Shown one piece after another: positions 1-8,995 of a stretch of DNA of 64,000 nucleotides. A program made the position numbers and the translations under genes. The DNA is from an uncultured Paracoccaceae bacterium (GTDB lineage: Bacteria; Pseudomonadota; Alphaproteobacteria; Rhodobacterales; Rhodobacteraceae): NCBI GenBank assembly GCA_958439195.1, contig OY288150.1:62001-126000 (forward strand). The letters run 5' to 3'. Each line of letters begins with the position of its first letter. Position 1 is the stretch's first letter. The notes under the pieces are model-generated. The model was given only the letters and a program-made list of their open reading frames with translations. It did not search any database and was not told the DNA's origin.

Positions 1-2876
1 ACCACGCCGCTGCAGATCTGCCCACCGAAGTTGAGTTCGTCTTCGAATTGGGCACGAAAACCTATCTGATCCGCCGACGCCCGGCGCAAGAGCGACCGAA
101 GGCGCGCGGAGAGGGGACGACCTCAGATGCTGCCGAGGCCTCGCTTTTCGACGTCACGGGGATCCCCGTCGAAGCGCTTGGATCGGGCCAATCTGGCAGG
201 GTCATTGCAGAGAAGAAGGTTTCTTTGGTGGGGCAGCAGATTGAGGCACTGCTGGGTTATGGGGCGGAACAATTTCGCCAGATAGTGCTCTTGCCACAGG
301 GTAAGTTTGAAACGTTTCTTGCGGCGAAGACCGACATGCGGGTGGAAATTCTGCGTGAGCTCTTTGATGTGAAGATTTATCGCGATCTGGCCGCGCAACT
401 GAAAGAAGAGGCCGCACAGGCGGAGCGCGCCCTACGAGAACAGCGTGCCCTTTATATGGTCCGACTGGAGGAGCAAGGCTTTGAAAGCTCCGAAGCGCTG
501 GCACTGGGGATTACTAGTGCTGAAGCCCAGGTTGAAGAGAAGCGGCGCTTACAGACGGTTGCGGAGGCGGCGCAGGAAGCCGCACGCAACGCTCTTACTG
601 AAGCAGAGCAGATCGAAAAGGCCTTTGCTGGCGTCGATAGCGCGCTGCAGGCACTCGACACTCTCGAAGCCAAAACCGTTGAGGTCGATGCCCTTGCTAA
701 GAAGGTCGAGGCTGTAACCAAGGCCTTGCAAGCACAGGACCTTGAGACGGCTTGGCACAATGCCGAGCGAGACAGTCGGGACGCATCAAAAGCTGCGACT
801 GAGGCGGGAGGGGCGCTCGAAACCGCTGCAAACACTCGGCAGGAGGCGGCGCTGATACTTGCCCAAGCCACGGCCGGCAAAGAGCGGCTCCAGTCGGTTC
901 AGGCCGACATGACCCGGCTGGAAGAGATCGAGGAAAAGGTTGGGCAAGCTGTGGAATTGCAGGCTGCATTTGTCGGTGCTGCAAGGGAAGAGGTCAGGGC
1001 AAAAGGCGCTCTTGCCGAGTCCGAACGGGCGCGCGCAAAGCTCATCTCCTCGATCGATGCGGCCGATCAAAGGTTAGACCAAACGCGCAAGTCTGAGGCG
1101 ACGCGAGGCAAACTGACTGGTGAACTGGCGGTCGTGAACCAAGAACTGCTTAAGTCCAGCGCGCTTGCCAAGGCACAGCGAGCTGTCGCGGAAGCCGACG
1201 CAAAAGTTCAAGCAGCAACGAGTGAGCTGGCTGAGAAAACCAAAGCGGCAGAAGACGCAGATGCGGCCTTGTCGGAAGCAGAGGCGCGGCTTTCGCGTAC
1301 GCAAGCGATCATCCTTGCAGAAAAATTGACTGACAGTTCGCCCTGTCCCGTCTGTGGGTCCCACGATCATCCTACGCCGGCGCGAGGCACCCCCGAGCAA
1401 ACTGGATTGACCGAAGCGTTTCGCAGCGCGCAGACAGAGGCGAAGGCAGCAGCCGAAGCCAAGGTTCGGGCCGAAAGCGAACTGAACAACTGCCGGACGC
1501 GACTCGACGAAAAGAAACGTGCGCTGGATGAACAGGAACGGCCCGAGCGCAGTTCGTCCGATCTCGAGGCCAAAAAGACACGGCTGATCAGTGAGCTCGC
1601 TGCCATTGGGGAGGCGGTCGATCTTGACGCGATGGCGGGGCGGTTGGCCGAACTCAAGCTTGAGCTAAAGGAATCTGAGACCATTGAGACGGCAGCAAGG
1701 TCGGTCGCTGGCAAGGCTGAGGCAACGTCTGCGGCTGCGGAGGCCAAGCGCGACATCGTGGTTGGGGCACTGCCAGAGGGCCTGCGAACGCCCGAGTCAG
1801 TCGCGGCTCGGCGAGCAGCTTTGCTGCGCGAACATAGGCAGCTTTCCGATGCGCTGGAGGATGCAACGCAACGCGATCAAGCAGCGAGTGAGGCGCTGAC
1901 GAGGGCACAGGAGCAGCTCGAAGCGGCGAAGCGGGCACGGGAGGCGCAGGCGCTGCGCGAAGCGAAGGCGCGTGGCGATTTCATTGCCCGTCTGCGCGAG
2001 GTCGGGCTGGACGAAGCGGGATACACGGGTTGCAAGGTACATTTCCTGACCCTCGCCGCCGACCGAAAAATTGTGAGTGACCATCGCGAAGCGCTGATTG
2101 CGGCACGCACAACGTGGCAAAACGCAAAGGCCGCTTGTGTAGGTCGCGAACGTCCAGTCCTCGCCCCGCTCGTGCAGGCACACGATGACGCCGCGGAGGC
2201 AGTTAAGGCGGCCAACTCAGAATTGGCTGAGACTGCAACGAAAGTCGAAGCCTTGAAGAGATTTGGGGCGTCGCTCGCTGAGGCGCTGGCGCGAACAAAA
2301 GAGCTCGAGGCCGAAACCGGGCCGCTCCGAGGGCTGGCCGATCTTGCCAATGGCAAGAACGATTTCAACATGACGCTCGAAACCTTCGCCATAGCAGCCA
2401 TGTTCGATCGGGTGCTCGAGGCGGCGAACATGCGGCTCGACCCGATGACGCGCGGTCGCTATCGGTTGGAGCGTGGGGTCGAGGGATTAAGCGGCCGCGG
2501 CAAGCGCGGGCTTGAGATCGAGGTTTTCGATATCAACACTGGCAAGGCGCGTCCAACGTCGACCCTTTCCGGTGGCGAGACCTTCATATCGGCTTTGGCA
2601 TTGGCGCTCGGGCTCGCCGACGTGGTCGAGAGTCTGTCTGGCAAGATCCGGATGGACACAATCTTCATCGACGAAGGCTTCGGCAGCCTCGACACGGAGA
2701 ACGGGGCCGGAACGCTGGATCAAGTAATTCAAGTTCTGGCGGCCTTGACTGAAGGCAGCCGAGCCGTGGGACTAATCTCGCATGTCGGACTAGTGCAGGA
2801 GGCAATCCCGCAAGGTTTCTACGTGCGTTCGACCCCAAGCGGCAGCTCTGTCGAAGAGCGGAGGGGGCATAAGTGA
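1..2876 (+). CDS. sbcC: Exonuclease SbcC (Rad50-like SMC ATPase), 5' end outside window
   Basis: Large subunit of the SbcCD nuclease, which opens hairpins and processes DNA ends. The frame is open from base 3, so the N-terminal Walker A half lies outside the window and any start near base 48 is only an internal TTG. Seen: a Q-loop-like stretch (LLPQGKFETFL, about 282-314), two long Ala/Glu/Lys-rich coiled-coil arms, a zinc hook CPVCGSHDHP near 1344-1373, the ABC signature LSGGETF near 2560-2585 and a Walker B/D-loop (FIDEGFGSLD) near 2663-2692. This order (coil, hook, coil, signature, Walker B) is diagnostic. It overlaps the next gene by 4 bases (ATGA). sbcD would be expected just upstream. 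Confidence 0.93.
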   Translation, partial: HAAADLPTEVEFVFELGTKTYLIRRRPAQERPKARGEGTTSDAAEASLFDVTGIPVEALGSGQSGRVIAEKKVSLVGQQIEALLGYGAEQFRQIVLLPQGKFETFLAAKTDMRVEILRELFDVKIYRDLAAQLKEEAAQAERALREQRALYMVRLEEQGFESSEALALGITSAEAQVEEKRRLQTVAEAAQEAARNALTEAEQIEKAFAGVDSALQALDTLEAKTVEVDALAKKVEAVTKALQAQDLETAWHNAERDSRDASKAATEAGGALETAANTRQEAALILAQATAGKERLQSVQADMTRLEEIEEKVGQAVELQAAFVGAAREEVRAKGALAESERARAKLISSIDAADQRLDQTRKSEATRGKLTGELAVVNQELLKSSALAKAQRAVAEADAKVQAATSELAEKTKAAEDADAALSEAEARLSRTQAIILAEKLTDSSPCPVCGSHDHPTPARGTPEQTGLTEAFRSAQTEAKAAAEAKVRAESELNNCRTRLDEKKRALDEQERPERSSSDLEAKKTRLISELAAIGEAVDLDAMAGRLAELKLELKESETIETAARSVAGKAEATSAAAEAKRDIVVGALPEGLRTPESVAARRAALLREHRQLSDALEDATQRDQAASEALTRAQEQLEAAKRAREAQALREAKARGDFIARLREVGLDEAGYTGCKVHFLTLAADRKIVSDHREALIAARTTWQNAKAACVGRERPVLAPLVQAHDDAAEAVKAANSELAETATKVEALKRFGASLAEALARTKELEAETGPLRGLADLANGKNDFNMTLETFAIAAMFDRVLEAANMRLDPMTRGRYRLERGVEGLSGRGKRGLEIEVFDINTGKARPTSTLSGGETFISALALALGLADVVESLSGKIRMDTIFIDEGFGSLDTENGAGTLDQVIQVLAALTEGSRAVGLISHVGLVQEAIPQGFYVRSTPSGSSVEERRGHK

Positions 2877-3178
2877 TGGACCGTTGGATCTACCGAAAAC
2901 CCCATAGCCGCAGGCTGTCGACCGGGCGAACAGTTCATGTCCGTGGCGTTTGGTTGAACCAATCTAGTAGCGCACAAGAGAAGGGTGCCAGTTTCAGACG
3001 AGTTTGCCCCTCATGCGGTGCGCCAATCGTCAGTGTTCACATGCCGAAAGGTGGCTGGGCCCATTTCGAGGGGCGTAAGGGGCTAACGGACATAAAGCAC
3101 CCGTGTTTGCACCTCGGCGAAGGGATTAGTCGGAGGCGCGATGAATCCACGCCTGATCTTTTCGAGCTTGGGCTTTAG
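2873..3178 (+). CDS. Hypothetical zinc-ribbon-like protein coupled to sbcC
   Basis: 101-residue protein of unknown function, translationally coupled to sbcC by an ATGA overlap. A CPSCG pair near residue 45 and further Cys and His residues (a later KHPCLH) suggest a small zinc-binding fold. No signal peptide or membrane segment is seen. Coding is supported by the tight coupling and by the following non-coding gap, not by recognised homology. It might assist SbcCD or be an unrelated passenger. Confidence 0.6.
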   Translation: MMDRWIYRKPHSRRLSTGRTVHVRGVWLNQSSSAQEKGASFRRVCPSCGAPIVSVHMPKGGWAHFEGRKGLTDIKHPCLHLGEGISRRRDESTPDLFELGL

Positions 3179-3200
3179 TGCCGAATTTCCCTTAGAGCTG

Positions 3201-3216
3201 CTTGCGAAATCGCAAG
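3201..3216. repeat. Short perfect inverted repeat in intergenic region
   Basis: CTTGCGAAATCGCAAG forms a 7-bp perfect stem with a 2-base centre. It lies 23 bases after the zinc-ribbon gene and about 50 bases before the next start codon. No T-run follows on either strand, so it fits an operator or a processing hairpin better than a rho-independent terminator. Confidence 0.35.
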
Positions 3217-3267
3217 GAAAACACCACCTATAGACCATATGACCAAGTCACATACCACATGGAGTAA

Positions 3268-3519
3268 ATGATGACAGAAAATCGAAAAGGCACTTCTTCC
3301 AAGGTGGCGTCGCTCGCAGCAGACACCCTGTTCAAGCCAGGCTCATCGAAAACCGCCCGTATGCTTGCGGGATCGGCGCTATCGCAGTCCCGAACTGACC
3401 GTCAAACGGGGGCGAAGATGGAAGACTTGGCTTCCCGGGTGCTCCGCAGTGATCGCTACTCGGACAACACAAAGACTCTCGCGGGTTCGGTTCTTTCCCA
3501 GTCGAACAAGAAGCGCTGA
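3268..3519 (+). CDS. Small protein with internal duplication, unknown function
   Basis: 83-residue basic protein with no recognised domain, signal peptide or membrane segment. It consists of two diverged copies of a module of about 27 residues. The first ends TARMLAGSALSQS and the second ends NTKTLAGSVLSQS, each preceded by an (S/D)LA stretch. The duplicated structure and the clean start (ATGATGACAG after GGAGTAAATG) support a real gene. It sits alone between an inverted repeat upstream and a convergent Fic gene. Confidence 0.6.
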   Translation: MMTENRKGTSSKVASLAADTLFKPGSSKTARMLAGSALSQSRTDRQTGAKMEDLASRVLRSDRYSDNTKTLAGSVLSQSNKKR

Positions 3520-3678
3520 TAACAAACTTTGCAGCAATTCGTGGTGATGAAGATGCAGCAAAGACACATGCTTAACCGAATGAGAATTGCGGAGTCAGGC
3601 GATCATCTTGATCGTTATTGGGCGGCGACCAAGTGGCAGATTCTTGGTCGCCGAGTCTGTTGTATTACATAATCAAAA

Positions 3679-4728
3679 TTATCGGAGTGAATACCAGGCC
3701 CCCCTCCCGGCCCCGTTTAGGCTTAGGTGGCCATCCGCGACAAGTGTGCGGAAGTGCTGCTTCAGCGTGTTGCGATTCTGGCCGGTCAGGCGCTCGGCGT
3801 CGCTGATTGTCAGGCGACCATGATCGCGCACGAGGTCGAGAAGCTGCGCGGAAACTTCCGGCAGGCTGCCCATCAACAGCCGTTCACGCTCAACTTTCGC
3901 GCGCAATCGAAGCATCTGGCGCTGTAGTGCAGACAGGAAGAAGCCGAGCCAGGGACCCCAGTCCGGAGTGTCGGACCTGATCGTCCCCTGGGTCTGCCGA
4001 AGTGCCAGGTAATAGGCCTCTTTGCTTTGCTCGATCACGCTTTCGAGGGATGAGTACGGGACATAGGCATAGCCTGAGCGCAAAAGCAGCAAGGTGGTCA
4101 GGATCCGGCTGAGACGGCCGTTGCCGTCCTGGAACGGATGGATTTCGAGAAATACCACGACGAAGATTCCGATCAGTAGAAGCGGATGCAGATCATGGTC
4201 CTGGGTGGCGGCGTTGTACCAGTCGATCAGTTCAGCAATGCGGCCCGGCGTGTCAAAGGGGCTGGCGGTCTCAAACACCACGCCAAGTTGCCGCCCTGCC
4301 TCGTCGAAAGCTGCGATCGAGTTTGGCGCGGTCTTCCAGGCCCCCCTATGTCGCTGGTCTTTGCTGCTGTGCCGCAGGAGGTCCCGGTGTAACTGGCGGA
4401 TATGGTTCTCGGTCACATCGATGTCGCGCCACGAGGCGAAGACTGTGTCCATGACCTGAGCGTAGCCAGCGACCTCCTCTTCGTCCCGGGTCGAGAAGGT
4501 CTGGATGTCGAGATTGGAGAGCAGACGCTGAACCTCCTGATCGGAGAGCCGGCTTCCCTCGATGCGTGTCGAAGAGCCGATGCTCTCGATGGTGGCGACG
4601 CGGCGTAAGGCGGACAGACGCTCGGGGGCGAGGCTTCCGAGTGCGCGCCATGCGCCTTTGAACTCGTCGATCTCGGCGATGATCGAGAGAAAGGTCGGGG
4701 TGATGCGGAGCGTCTGAGTTTGGATCAT
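3679..4728 (-). CDS. Fic-family protein AMP-transferase with C-terminal winged helix
   Basis: Predicted to transfer AMP (or another nucleotide part) from a nucleotide substrate to a target protein. Seen: the Fic core HPFQDGNGRLSR around residue 195 with catalytic His, and an N-terminal SxxxEG inhibitory motif (STRIEG) around residue 55, placing it with class II self-inhibited Fic proteins. A C-terminal helix-turn-helix-like part (LTISDAERLTGQNRNTLKQH) may bind DNA. I chose the ATG at 4728. A TTG start at 4782 would read through the tandem repeats that look like operators. The gene stands alone. The DNA-binding tail next to repeated upstream boxes suggests autoregulation, which is inferred. 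Confidence 0.88.
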   Translation of the reverse strand: MIQTQTLRITPTFLSIIAEIDEFKGAWRALGSLAPERLSALRRVATIESIGSSTRIEGSRLSDQEVQRLLSNLDIQTFSTRDEEEVAGYAQVMDTVFASWRDIDVTENHIRQLHRDLLRHSSKDQRHRGAWKTAPNSIAAFDEAGRQLGVVFETASPFDTPGRIAELIDWYNAATQDHDLHPLLLIGIFVVVFLEIHPFQDGNGRLSRILTTLLLLRSGYAYVPYSSLESVIEQSKEAYYLALRQTQGTIRSDTPDWGPWLGFFLSALQRQMLRLRAKVERERLLMGSLPEVSAQLLDLVRDHGRLTISDAERLTGQNRNTLKQHFRTLVADGHLSLNGAGRGAWYSLR

Positions 4729-4793
4729 ATCCAATTTTATACCCAATAACACCCATTTCCTGCAACCCAATTCGGAACCCAATTACACCCATT
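4729..4793 (-). promoter_or_regulatory. Tandem operator-like repeats before the Fic gene
   Basis: Read on the minus strand, this stretch holds two copies of a unit of about 28 bases, 36 bases apart. Each contains three (A/T)TGGGT-type elements (the last is TTGGAT). The GGG cores are spaced 10, 12, 14, 10 and 12 bases, close to a helical turn. The second copy ends at the ATG, so a bound protein could block both transcription and translation start. The Fic protein's C-terminal winged helix is the obvious candidate binder, by inference. Confidence 0.6.
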
Positions 4794-4878
4794 AGCAGTC
4801 GGACCAACGGTCACGCATAGGATCTGGACAGCTGTGACGACAAGGTCGCGGTCGGCCAGTGGGTTCGACTCGAACGTA

Positions 4879-5190
4879 TCAGGCCATGTCTCCGTTGCCG
4901 AATCCGGCAACGCGGGCAAGATGAGCTCGAGCTCTTCTTGTTAGGGACTCTCCCCTGCCGATGGGTTCCCAGGCATCAAAGGGAAGAGCGAGGCGCCGCT
5001 GCATCTCGCCTTCGACATGCTCATGCCTGAAGTTGAAGGCGGTACCGGTCGGGCTATCACGCTCTTCGTGTTTCATCATCACGACCCCGGCCGGAAGTTC
5101 ACAGGAAAACCCTAGCCGTTCATTGTCATCGTTCCAACAGTGGACCACACAACCAACGGTCCGAAGGTCTCGGATGAACGATAGACACAA
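4879..5190 (-). CDS. Possible small hypothetical protein
   Basis: 103-codon frame with no recognised family. Its last two-thirds have strong G/C at third codon positions and a balanced amino-acid content (for example DAWEPIGRGESL). The first third is less convincing. No clear ribosome site, signal peptide or membrane segment. It sits alone between the Fic gene and the bactofilin gene. If it is not real, 4794-5354 is a gap of about 560 bases with nothing else I can support. Confidence 0.35.
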   Translation of the reverse strand: MCLSFIRDLRTVGCVVHCWNDDNERLGFSCELPAGVVMMKHEERDSPTGTAFNFRHEHVEGEMQRRLALPFDAWEPIGRGESLTRRARAHLARVAGFGNGDMA

Positions 5191-5354
5191 AATCTATAGC
5201 TCACGAGGGACGACCGGCAACAACCCTGGTCGGACGTGTTGTGCAGCGCCGACGGCTATTGCACTTCTTCGCCGATCACAGCGCCGCGCGTTGCCCTTTC
5301 GTTTCGCTTCTGGTCCAGTCGTGCGGTACGAAGTTGAGCTGAGGCAGCACCAAG

Positions 5355-5717
5355 ATGAAGACTCCACATGGCGATTTGGACCGTTGGCCGGACCCGGCAA
5401 GTTCGAACGCTCGTCGCAGCGTCTTCGCGCAGGACCTTGTCGTCGAAGGCGATGCCACCTCCAGTGGACCGATCGAGGTCCAAGGCAATGTCGTTGGCTC
5501 ACTGCGGGCGCCGGAGATCACCGTGGCTGGTTCAGGTCGTGTTGAAGGTTCCGTCGTCGCCCACGACCTCGTCGTGCTTGGGGCGGTTTCTGGAATGATC
5601 TCGGCGCGAAACGTTCAGCTCGCGTCGAGTGCAGTCGTGCAGGCAGATGTCACCCATGAGCAGATCGCCATCGAGGCAGGAGCCGAGCTGGAAGGCAGGC
5701 TTCAGCGCAAGGTCTGA
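5355..5717 (+). CDS. Bactofilin-family polymer protein
   Basis: 120-residue bactofilin (DUF583), a family of polymer-forming scaffold proteins that build beta-helical filaments near the membrane and often position cell-wall enzymes. Seen: a short disordered N-terminus, then repeated beta-strand turns of the form V-G-x-V-x-G (VVEGDATSSGPIEVQG, VVGSLRAPEITV, GRVEGSVVA, AELEGRL), spanning about residues 25-118. Length is typical of small bactofilins. No partner peptidase is adjacent. It points toward the WGR gene on the opposite strand. Confidence 0.82.
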   Translation: MKTPHGDLDRWPDPASSNARRSVFAQDLVVEGDATSSGPIEVQGNVVGSLRAPEITVAGSGRVEGSVVAHDLVVLGAVSGMISARNVQLASSAVVQADVTHEQIAIEAGAELEGRLQRKV

Positions 5718-5723
5718 CAGATC

Positions 5724-6038
5724 TCACACCGCAAGGTCTGGCGGCAGCATTTGGCCGGCAGGCAAGTAGCCCCGCCGCATCTTCTCACGGAGCGTCAGAG
5801 TCGCGGATATCTCAGCATCTTCCACGGTGGTGCAGGTCTCGAAACTCGTCCGCCCGTGCGTTCCGATCCGGCCCCAGGTTCGCAAGACGCTGACGTCTCC
5901 GAACAGCGTCGCCGCGACATCGATGCAGTAGAACCGCGCCATGTTGGCCTGAGGGTCGATGCGGTGCAGATGTGCCAGAGCCAAGGCGGTCCTCCCCTGC
6001 ACAGACTCCGCCTTGTTACTCTCCAAGTCCAATTGCAT
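5724..6038 (-). CDS. WGR-domain protein
   Basis: 104-residue protein with a WGR domain: MARFYCIDVA near residue 33, then the name motif in RTWGRIGTHGR near residue 60, and a KMRRGYLP tail. WGR domains occur in PARP-type enzymes and as small stand-alone proteins on alphaproteobacterial plasmids. Their role there is thought to be nucleic-acid binding but is not established. Met33 is an alternative start that would leave just the domain. The stop lies 6 bases from the convergent bactofilin stop. Confidence 0.8.
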   Translation of the reverse strand: MQLDLESNKAESVQGRTALALAHLHRIDPQANMARFYCIDVAATLFGDVSVLRTWGRIGTHGRTSFETCTTVEDAEISATLTLREKMRRGYLPAGQMLPPDLAV

Positions 6039-6080
6039 TTATGAATCGATCCATGCGCTCCGATTCATAAAGCTGACGGG

Positions 6081-6290
6081 TCATCGTGACGGATCGCCCG
6101 GTGTTTCCTCGACAACCTCGACCCAGAGGACGCCACGCAGGGTTTCTTCCGGGACCAGCCACACGGTCCTGAAACGGCCATTCACGGTGCGATGCCGTTC
6201 TGCGACGAGTTCCCGGTCTCCGCGGTCGATCCGCCACAGGCGACGATCGATGGTCGGGCTTTTGGAGCTGCTTCTAGCGACCTCTTCCAT
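6081..6290 (-). CDS. Possible small hypothetical protein upstream of the WGR gene
   Basis: 69-codon frame rich in charged residues (RRLWRIDRGDRELVAERH). No recognised family. It runs in the same direction as the WGR gene and ends 43 bases before it. No strong ribosome site is seen. The remaining sequence to 6414 shows nothing else. Confidence 0.35.
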   Translation of the reverse strand: MEEVARSSSKSPTIDRRLWRIDRGDRELVAERHRTVNGRFRTVWLVPEETLRGVLWVEVVEETPGDPSR

Positions 6291-6414
6291 ACCGGCCTCC
6301 TGTCATCCGCTGACGGCTAGTGGTCATGGACAGGGGCGCCGTCAGAACATATCTAACGACATCAGAAGTGGTGCTTTGCTGTCGCCACGCGAACCACGAA
6401 AGGCTTTCCTGTCG

Positions 6415-6592
6415 ATGCATGTTCTGTCCCCCGTTCTGGCTGTTTCCGCGTTTGCGGCGATGTCTGTTCCCGTCCACGCGCTTGACGCCTGGACGGTCGG
6501 TGTCGAGCGTGGCCTGCCGACCTACGCGCTCACCAGCGAGGCGGGTGAGGTGCGGCTTGTCTGCGATCCGGATCGCGTCTTCGGGCCAACGC
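6415..6592 (+). pseudogene. Exported protein gene cut by the IS21 element (5' part)
   Basis: The frame starts at ATG 6415 after a GAAAGG ribosome-site-like stretch. It encodes a signal peptide (hydrophobic stretch ending VPVHA) and about 36 mature residues before running into the left end of the IS at 6593, where it terminates seven codons later at a TGA inside the IS. The remainder of the gene is not found on the far side of the IS (the strand and content there differ), so the 3' part is lost, not merely displaced. Function unknown. Confidence 0.6.
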
Positions 6593-6702
6593 TGTTGATT
6601 TCCACTGAGAACTGACCCGGGTAGGCGGATAATTTCCATTGAGATTTGACCCATGTGACCCTCCCCCGAGCGAAGAGCGAGGGGGTCAAAGGAGTGATCG
6701 AC

Positions 6703-8235
6703 ATGGGACTACTCAACGTGATCCGGAAGCTGCGCCTACGTCAGGGTTTGGCGATCCGGGAGATCGAGCGCCGCACCGGAGTGTCGCGCAATACCATCAA
6801 GAAGTATCTGAAGGCTGATGTGATCGAGCCCAAGTTTGCGACGCCGGAACGGTCGAGCAAGCTTGATCCATTTGCCGAGACGCTGGCAGGCTGGCTTAAG
6901 ACCAATGCGAAGAAGGGACGCAAAGATCGGCACACGCTGAAGAAGATGCATGCCGATCTCGTCGCTCTTGGCTTCACCGGCTCCTACAACCGGGTGGCGG
7001 CCTTTGCACGGCAGTGGCGTGCCGATCGTCAGCGCGACGAGCAAACGACGGGGCGCGGCACCTTCGTCCCGCTGGCTTTCCGCCCGGGCGAGGCGTTCCA
7101 GTTTGACTGGAGCGAGGACTTTGCGGTCATCGGCGGCGAGCGGATGAAGCTGCAGATGGCGCATATCAAGCTGTCTCACAGCCGGGCCTTCCTTCTGCGG
7201 GCCTATCCCTTGCAGACCCATGAGATGCTGTTCGACGCGCACTGGCATGCGTTCCGGGTGTTCGGCGGCGTGCCAGAACGCGGGATCTACGATAACATGA
7301 AGACGGCGGTGGATCTTGTGGGCCGCGGTAAGGCGCGGCAGGTCAATATCCGCTTTTTGGCCATGGCGAACCACTATGTCTTCGAGCCAGATTTCTGCAA
7401 TCCGGCAGCAGGGTGGGAGAAAGGGCAGGTCGAGAAGAACGTCCGCGACTCCCGTCATCAGATGCTGCAAGGCATGCCGGACTTTCCCGATCTTGCCGCG
7501 CTGAATGACTGGCTGGAACAACGTTGCGTCGCGCTGTGGCACGAGACCGCACATGGCACGCTGCCTGGAACAATCGCCGATGTCTGGGCTGAGGAACGGG
7601 CAGCCTTGATGCCCCTGCCAGTGGCCTTCGACGGCTTCATCGAGATCAGCAAGCGCGTCTCGCCCACCTGCCTGATCAGCTTTGAACGCAACCGCTACAG
7701 TGTTCCAGCATCATTTGCGAACCGGCCAGTCAGCCTTCGCGTCTACCCCGACCGGCTGGTCGTGGCTGCGGAAGGCCATATCCTGTGCGAACATATCCGC
7801 ATCATTCAGCGCAGTCATAAGCAGCCCGCGAAGACGGTCTACGACTGGCGGCATTATCTGGCGGTCGTGCAACGCAAGCCGGGCGCGCTCAGGAACGGGG
7901 CACCCTTTCTGGAATTGCCGCCTGCCTTCAGACAGTTGCAGGACCATATGCTCCGCAAGCCTGGTGGTGATCGCGAGATGGTCGATATCCTTGCGCTTGT
8001 CTTGCACCATGATGAGCAAGCCGTGCTGACCGCCGTGGAGCTGGCCTTGGCGGAGGGCGTGCCCACCAAGACCCACGTGTTGAACCTCCTGCACCGCCTG
8101 GTCGACGGCAAGGTCATCGATGGTCCGCCGCTGGATACCCCACAAGCGCTGACCCTGCGGCGTGAGCCCAAGGCCAATGTCGAGCGCTATGACGCCCTGC
8201 GCAGCCAAATTGCGGGAGGCCGCCATGCGTCATGA
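6703..8235 (+). CDS. istA: IS21-family transposase IstA
   Basis: 510-residue DDE transposase. Seen: N-terminal helix-turn-helix (IREIERRTGVSRNTIKKYLK, residues about 17-36), then an rve/integrase core with Asp in FDWSED (about 134), Asp in IYDNMK (about 197) and Glu in GQVEKN (about 244), and a C-terminal Mu-type domain (NRYSVPASF). I prefer the ATG at 6703 over an upstream ATG at 6646, which lies inside the terminal repeat zone. Looks intact, so the IS may still be mobile. Confidence 0.93.
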   Translation: MGLLNVIRKLRLRQGLAIREIERRTGVSRNTIKKYLKADVIEPKFATPERSSKLDPFAETLAGWLKTNAKKGRKDRHTLKKMHADLVALGFTGSYNRVAAFARQWRADRQRDEQTTGRGTFVPLAFRPGEAFQFDWSEDFAVIGGERMKLQMAHIKLSHSRAFLLRAYPLQTHEMLFDAHWHAFRVFGGVPERGIYDNMKTAVDLVGRGKARQVNIRFLAMANHYVFEPDFCNPAAGWEKGQVEKNVRDSRHQMLQGMPDFPDLAALNDWLEQRCVALWHETAHGTLPGTIADVWAEERAALMPLPVAFDGFIEISKRVSPTCLISFERNRYSVPASFANRPVSLRVYPDRLVVAAEGHILCEHIRIIQRSHKQPAKTVYDWRHYLAVVQRKPGALRNGAPFLELPPAFRQLQDHMLRKPGGDREMVDILALVLHHDEQAVLTAVELALAEGVPTKTHVLNLLHRLVDGKVIDGPPLDTPQALTLRREPKANVERYDALRSQIAGGRHAS

Positions 8236-8995
8236 CCCCGCCGCCGCGGCCATCGTCATCATGCTCCGCAGCCTGAAGATGTATGGCATGGCTCAAGCCG
8301 TCGAGGATCTCATCGAGCAAGGGGCTCCGGCTTTTGAAGCCGCCATCCCGATCCTGTCGCAACTTCTGAAGGCAGAATTGGCCGAACGCGAAGTGCGCTC
8401 GATCGCCTACCACATGAAGGCAGCGCGCTTCCCGGCCTACAAGGACCTCGCGGGCTTTGACTTCGCCGCCAGTGAGATCAACGAGGCTACCGTCCGGACC
8501 CTCCATCGCAGTGAGTTCATGGACGGCGCCCAGAATGTCGTGCTGATCGGGGGGCCGGGAACCGGCAAGACCCATGTCGCGACGGCCCTCGGCATCCAGG
8601 CCATCGAGCATCATCGCCGCAAGGTCCGCTTCTTCTCCACCATCGAATTGGTCAATGCCCTCGAACAGGAAAAGGCCAAGGGCAAGGCCGGACAGATTGC
8701 AGAAGGCCTGACCAAGCTCGACCTCGTCATCCTCGACGAGCTTGGATACCTGCCGTTCAGCGCCTCAGGCGGGGCGCTGCTGTTCCACTTGCTGAGCAAG
8801 CTTTACGAGCGAACCAGCGTCGTCATCACCACCAACCTCAGCTTCAGCGAATGGGCAACGGTTTTTGGCGACGCCAAGATGACCACGGCCTTGCTCGACC
8901 GCCTCACCCACCGCTGCCACATCTTGGAGACCGGAAACGACAGCTTCCGCTTCAAGGCCAGTTCAGCCGCAACAACCCGAAAAAAGAAGGAGTGA
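8225..8995 (+). CDS. istB: IS21-family helper ATPase IstB
   Basis: 256-residue AAA+ ATPase of the IstB/DnaC type that assists IstA in target selection. Seen: Walker A GGPGTGKTHVA near residue 110, Walker B LVILDELGYLPF near residue 170, and sensor motif VVITTNLSFSEW near residue 200. The start ATG overlaps the istA stop by 11 bases, the usual coupling in IS21 elements. Confidence 0.94.
   Translation: MRHDPAAAAIVIMLRSLKMYGMAQAVEDLIEQGAPAFEAAIPILSQLLKAELAEREVRSIAYHMKAARFPAYKDLAGFDFAASEINEATVRTLHRSEFMDGAQNVVLIGGPGTGKTHVATALGIQAIEHHRRKVRFFSTIELVNALEQEKAKGKAGQIAEGLTKLDLVILDELGYLPFSASGGALLFHLLSKLYERTSVVITTNLSFSEWATVFGDAKMTTALLDRLTHRCHILETGNDSFRFKASSAATTRKKKE

Noticed and set aside
4961..5545. A 194-codon frame on the plus strand overlapping the bactofilin gene
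   Set aside because: Overlaps bactofilin in another frame, has low-complexity Arg/Ser content and shows no domain.
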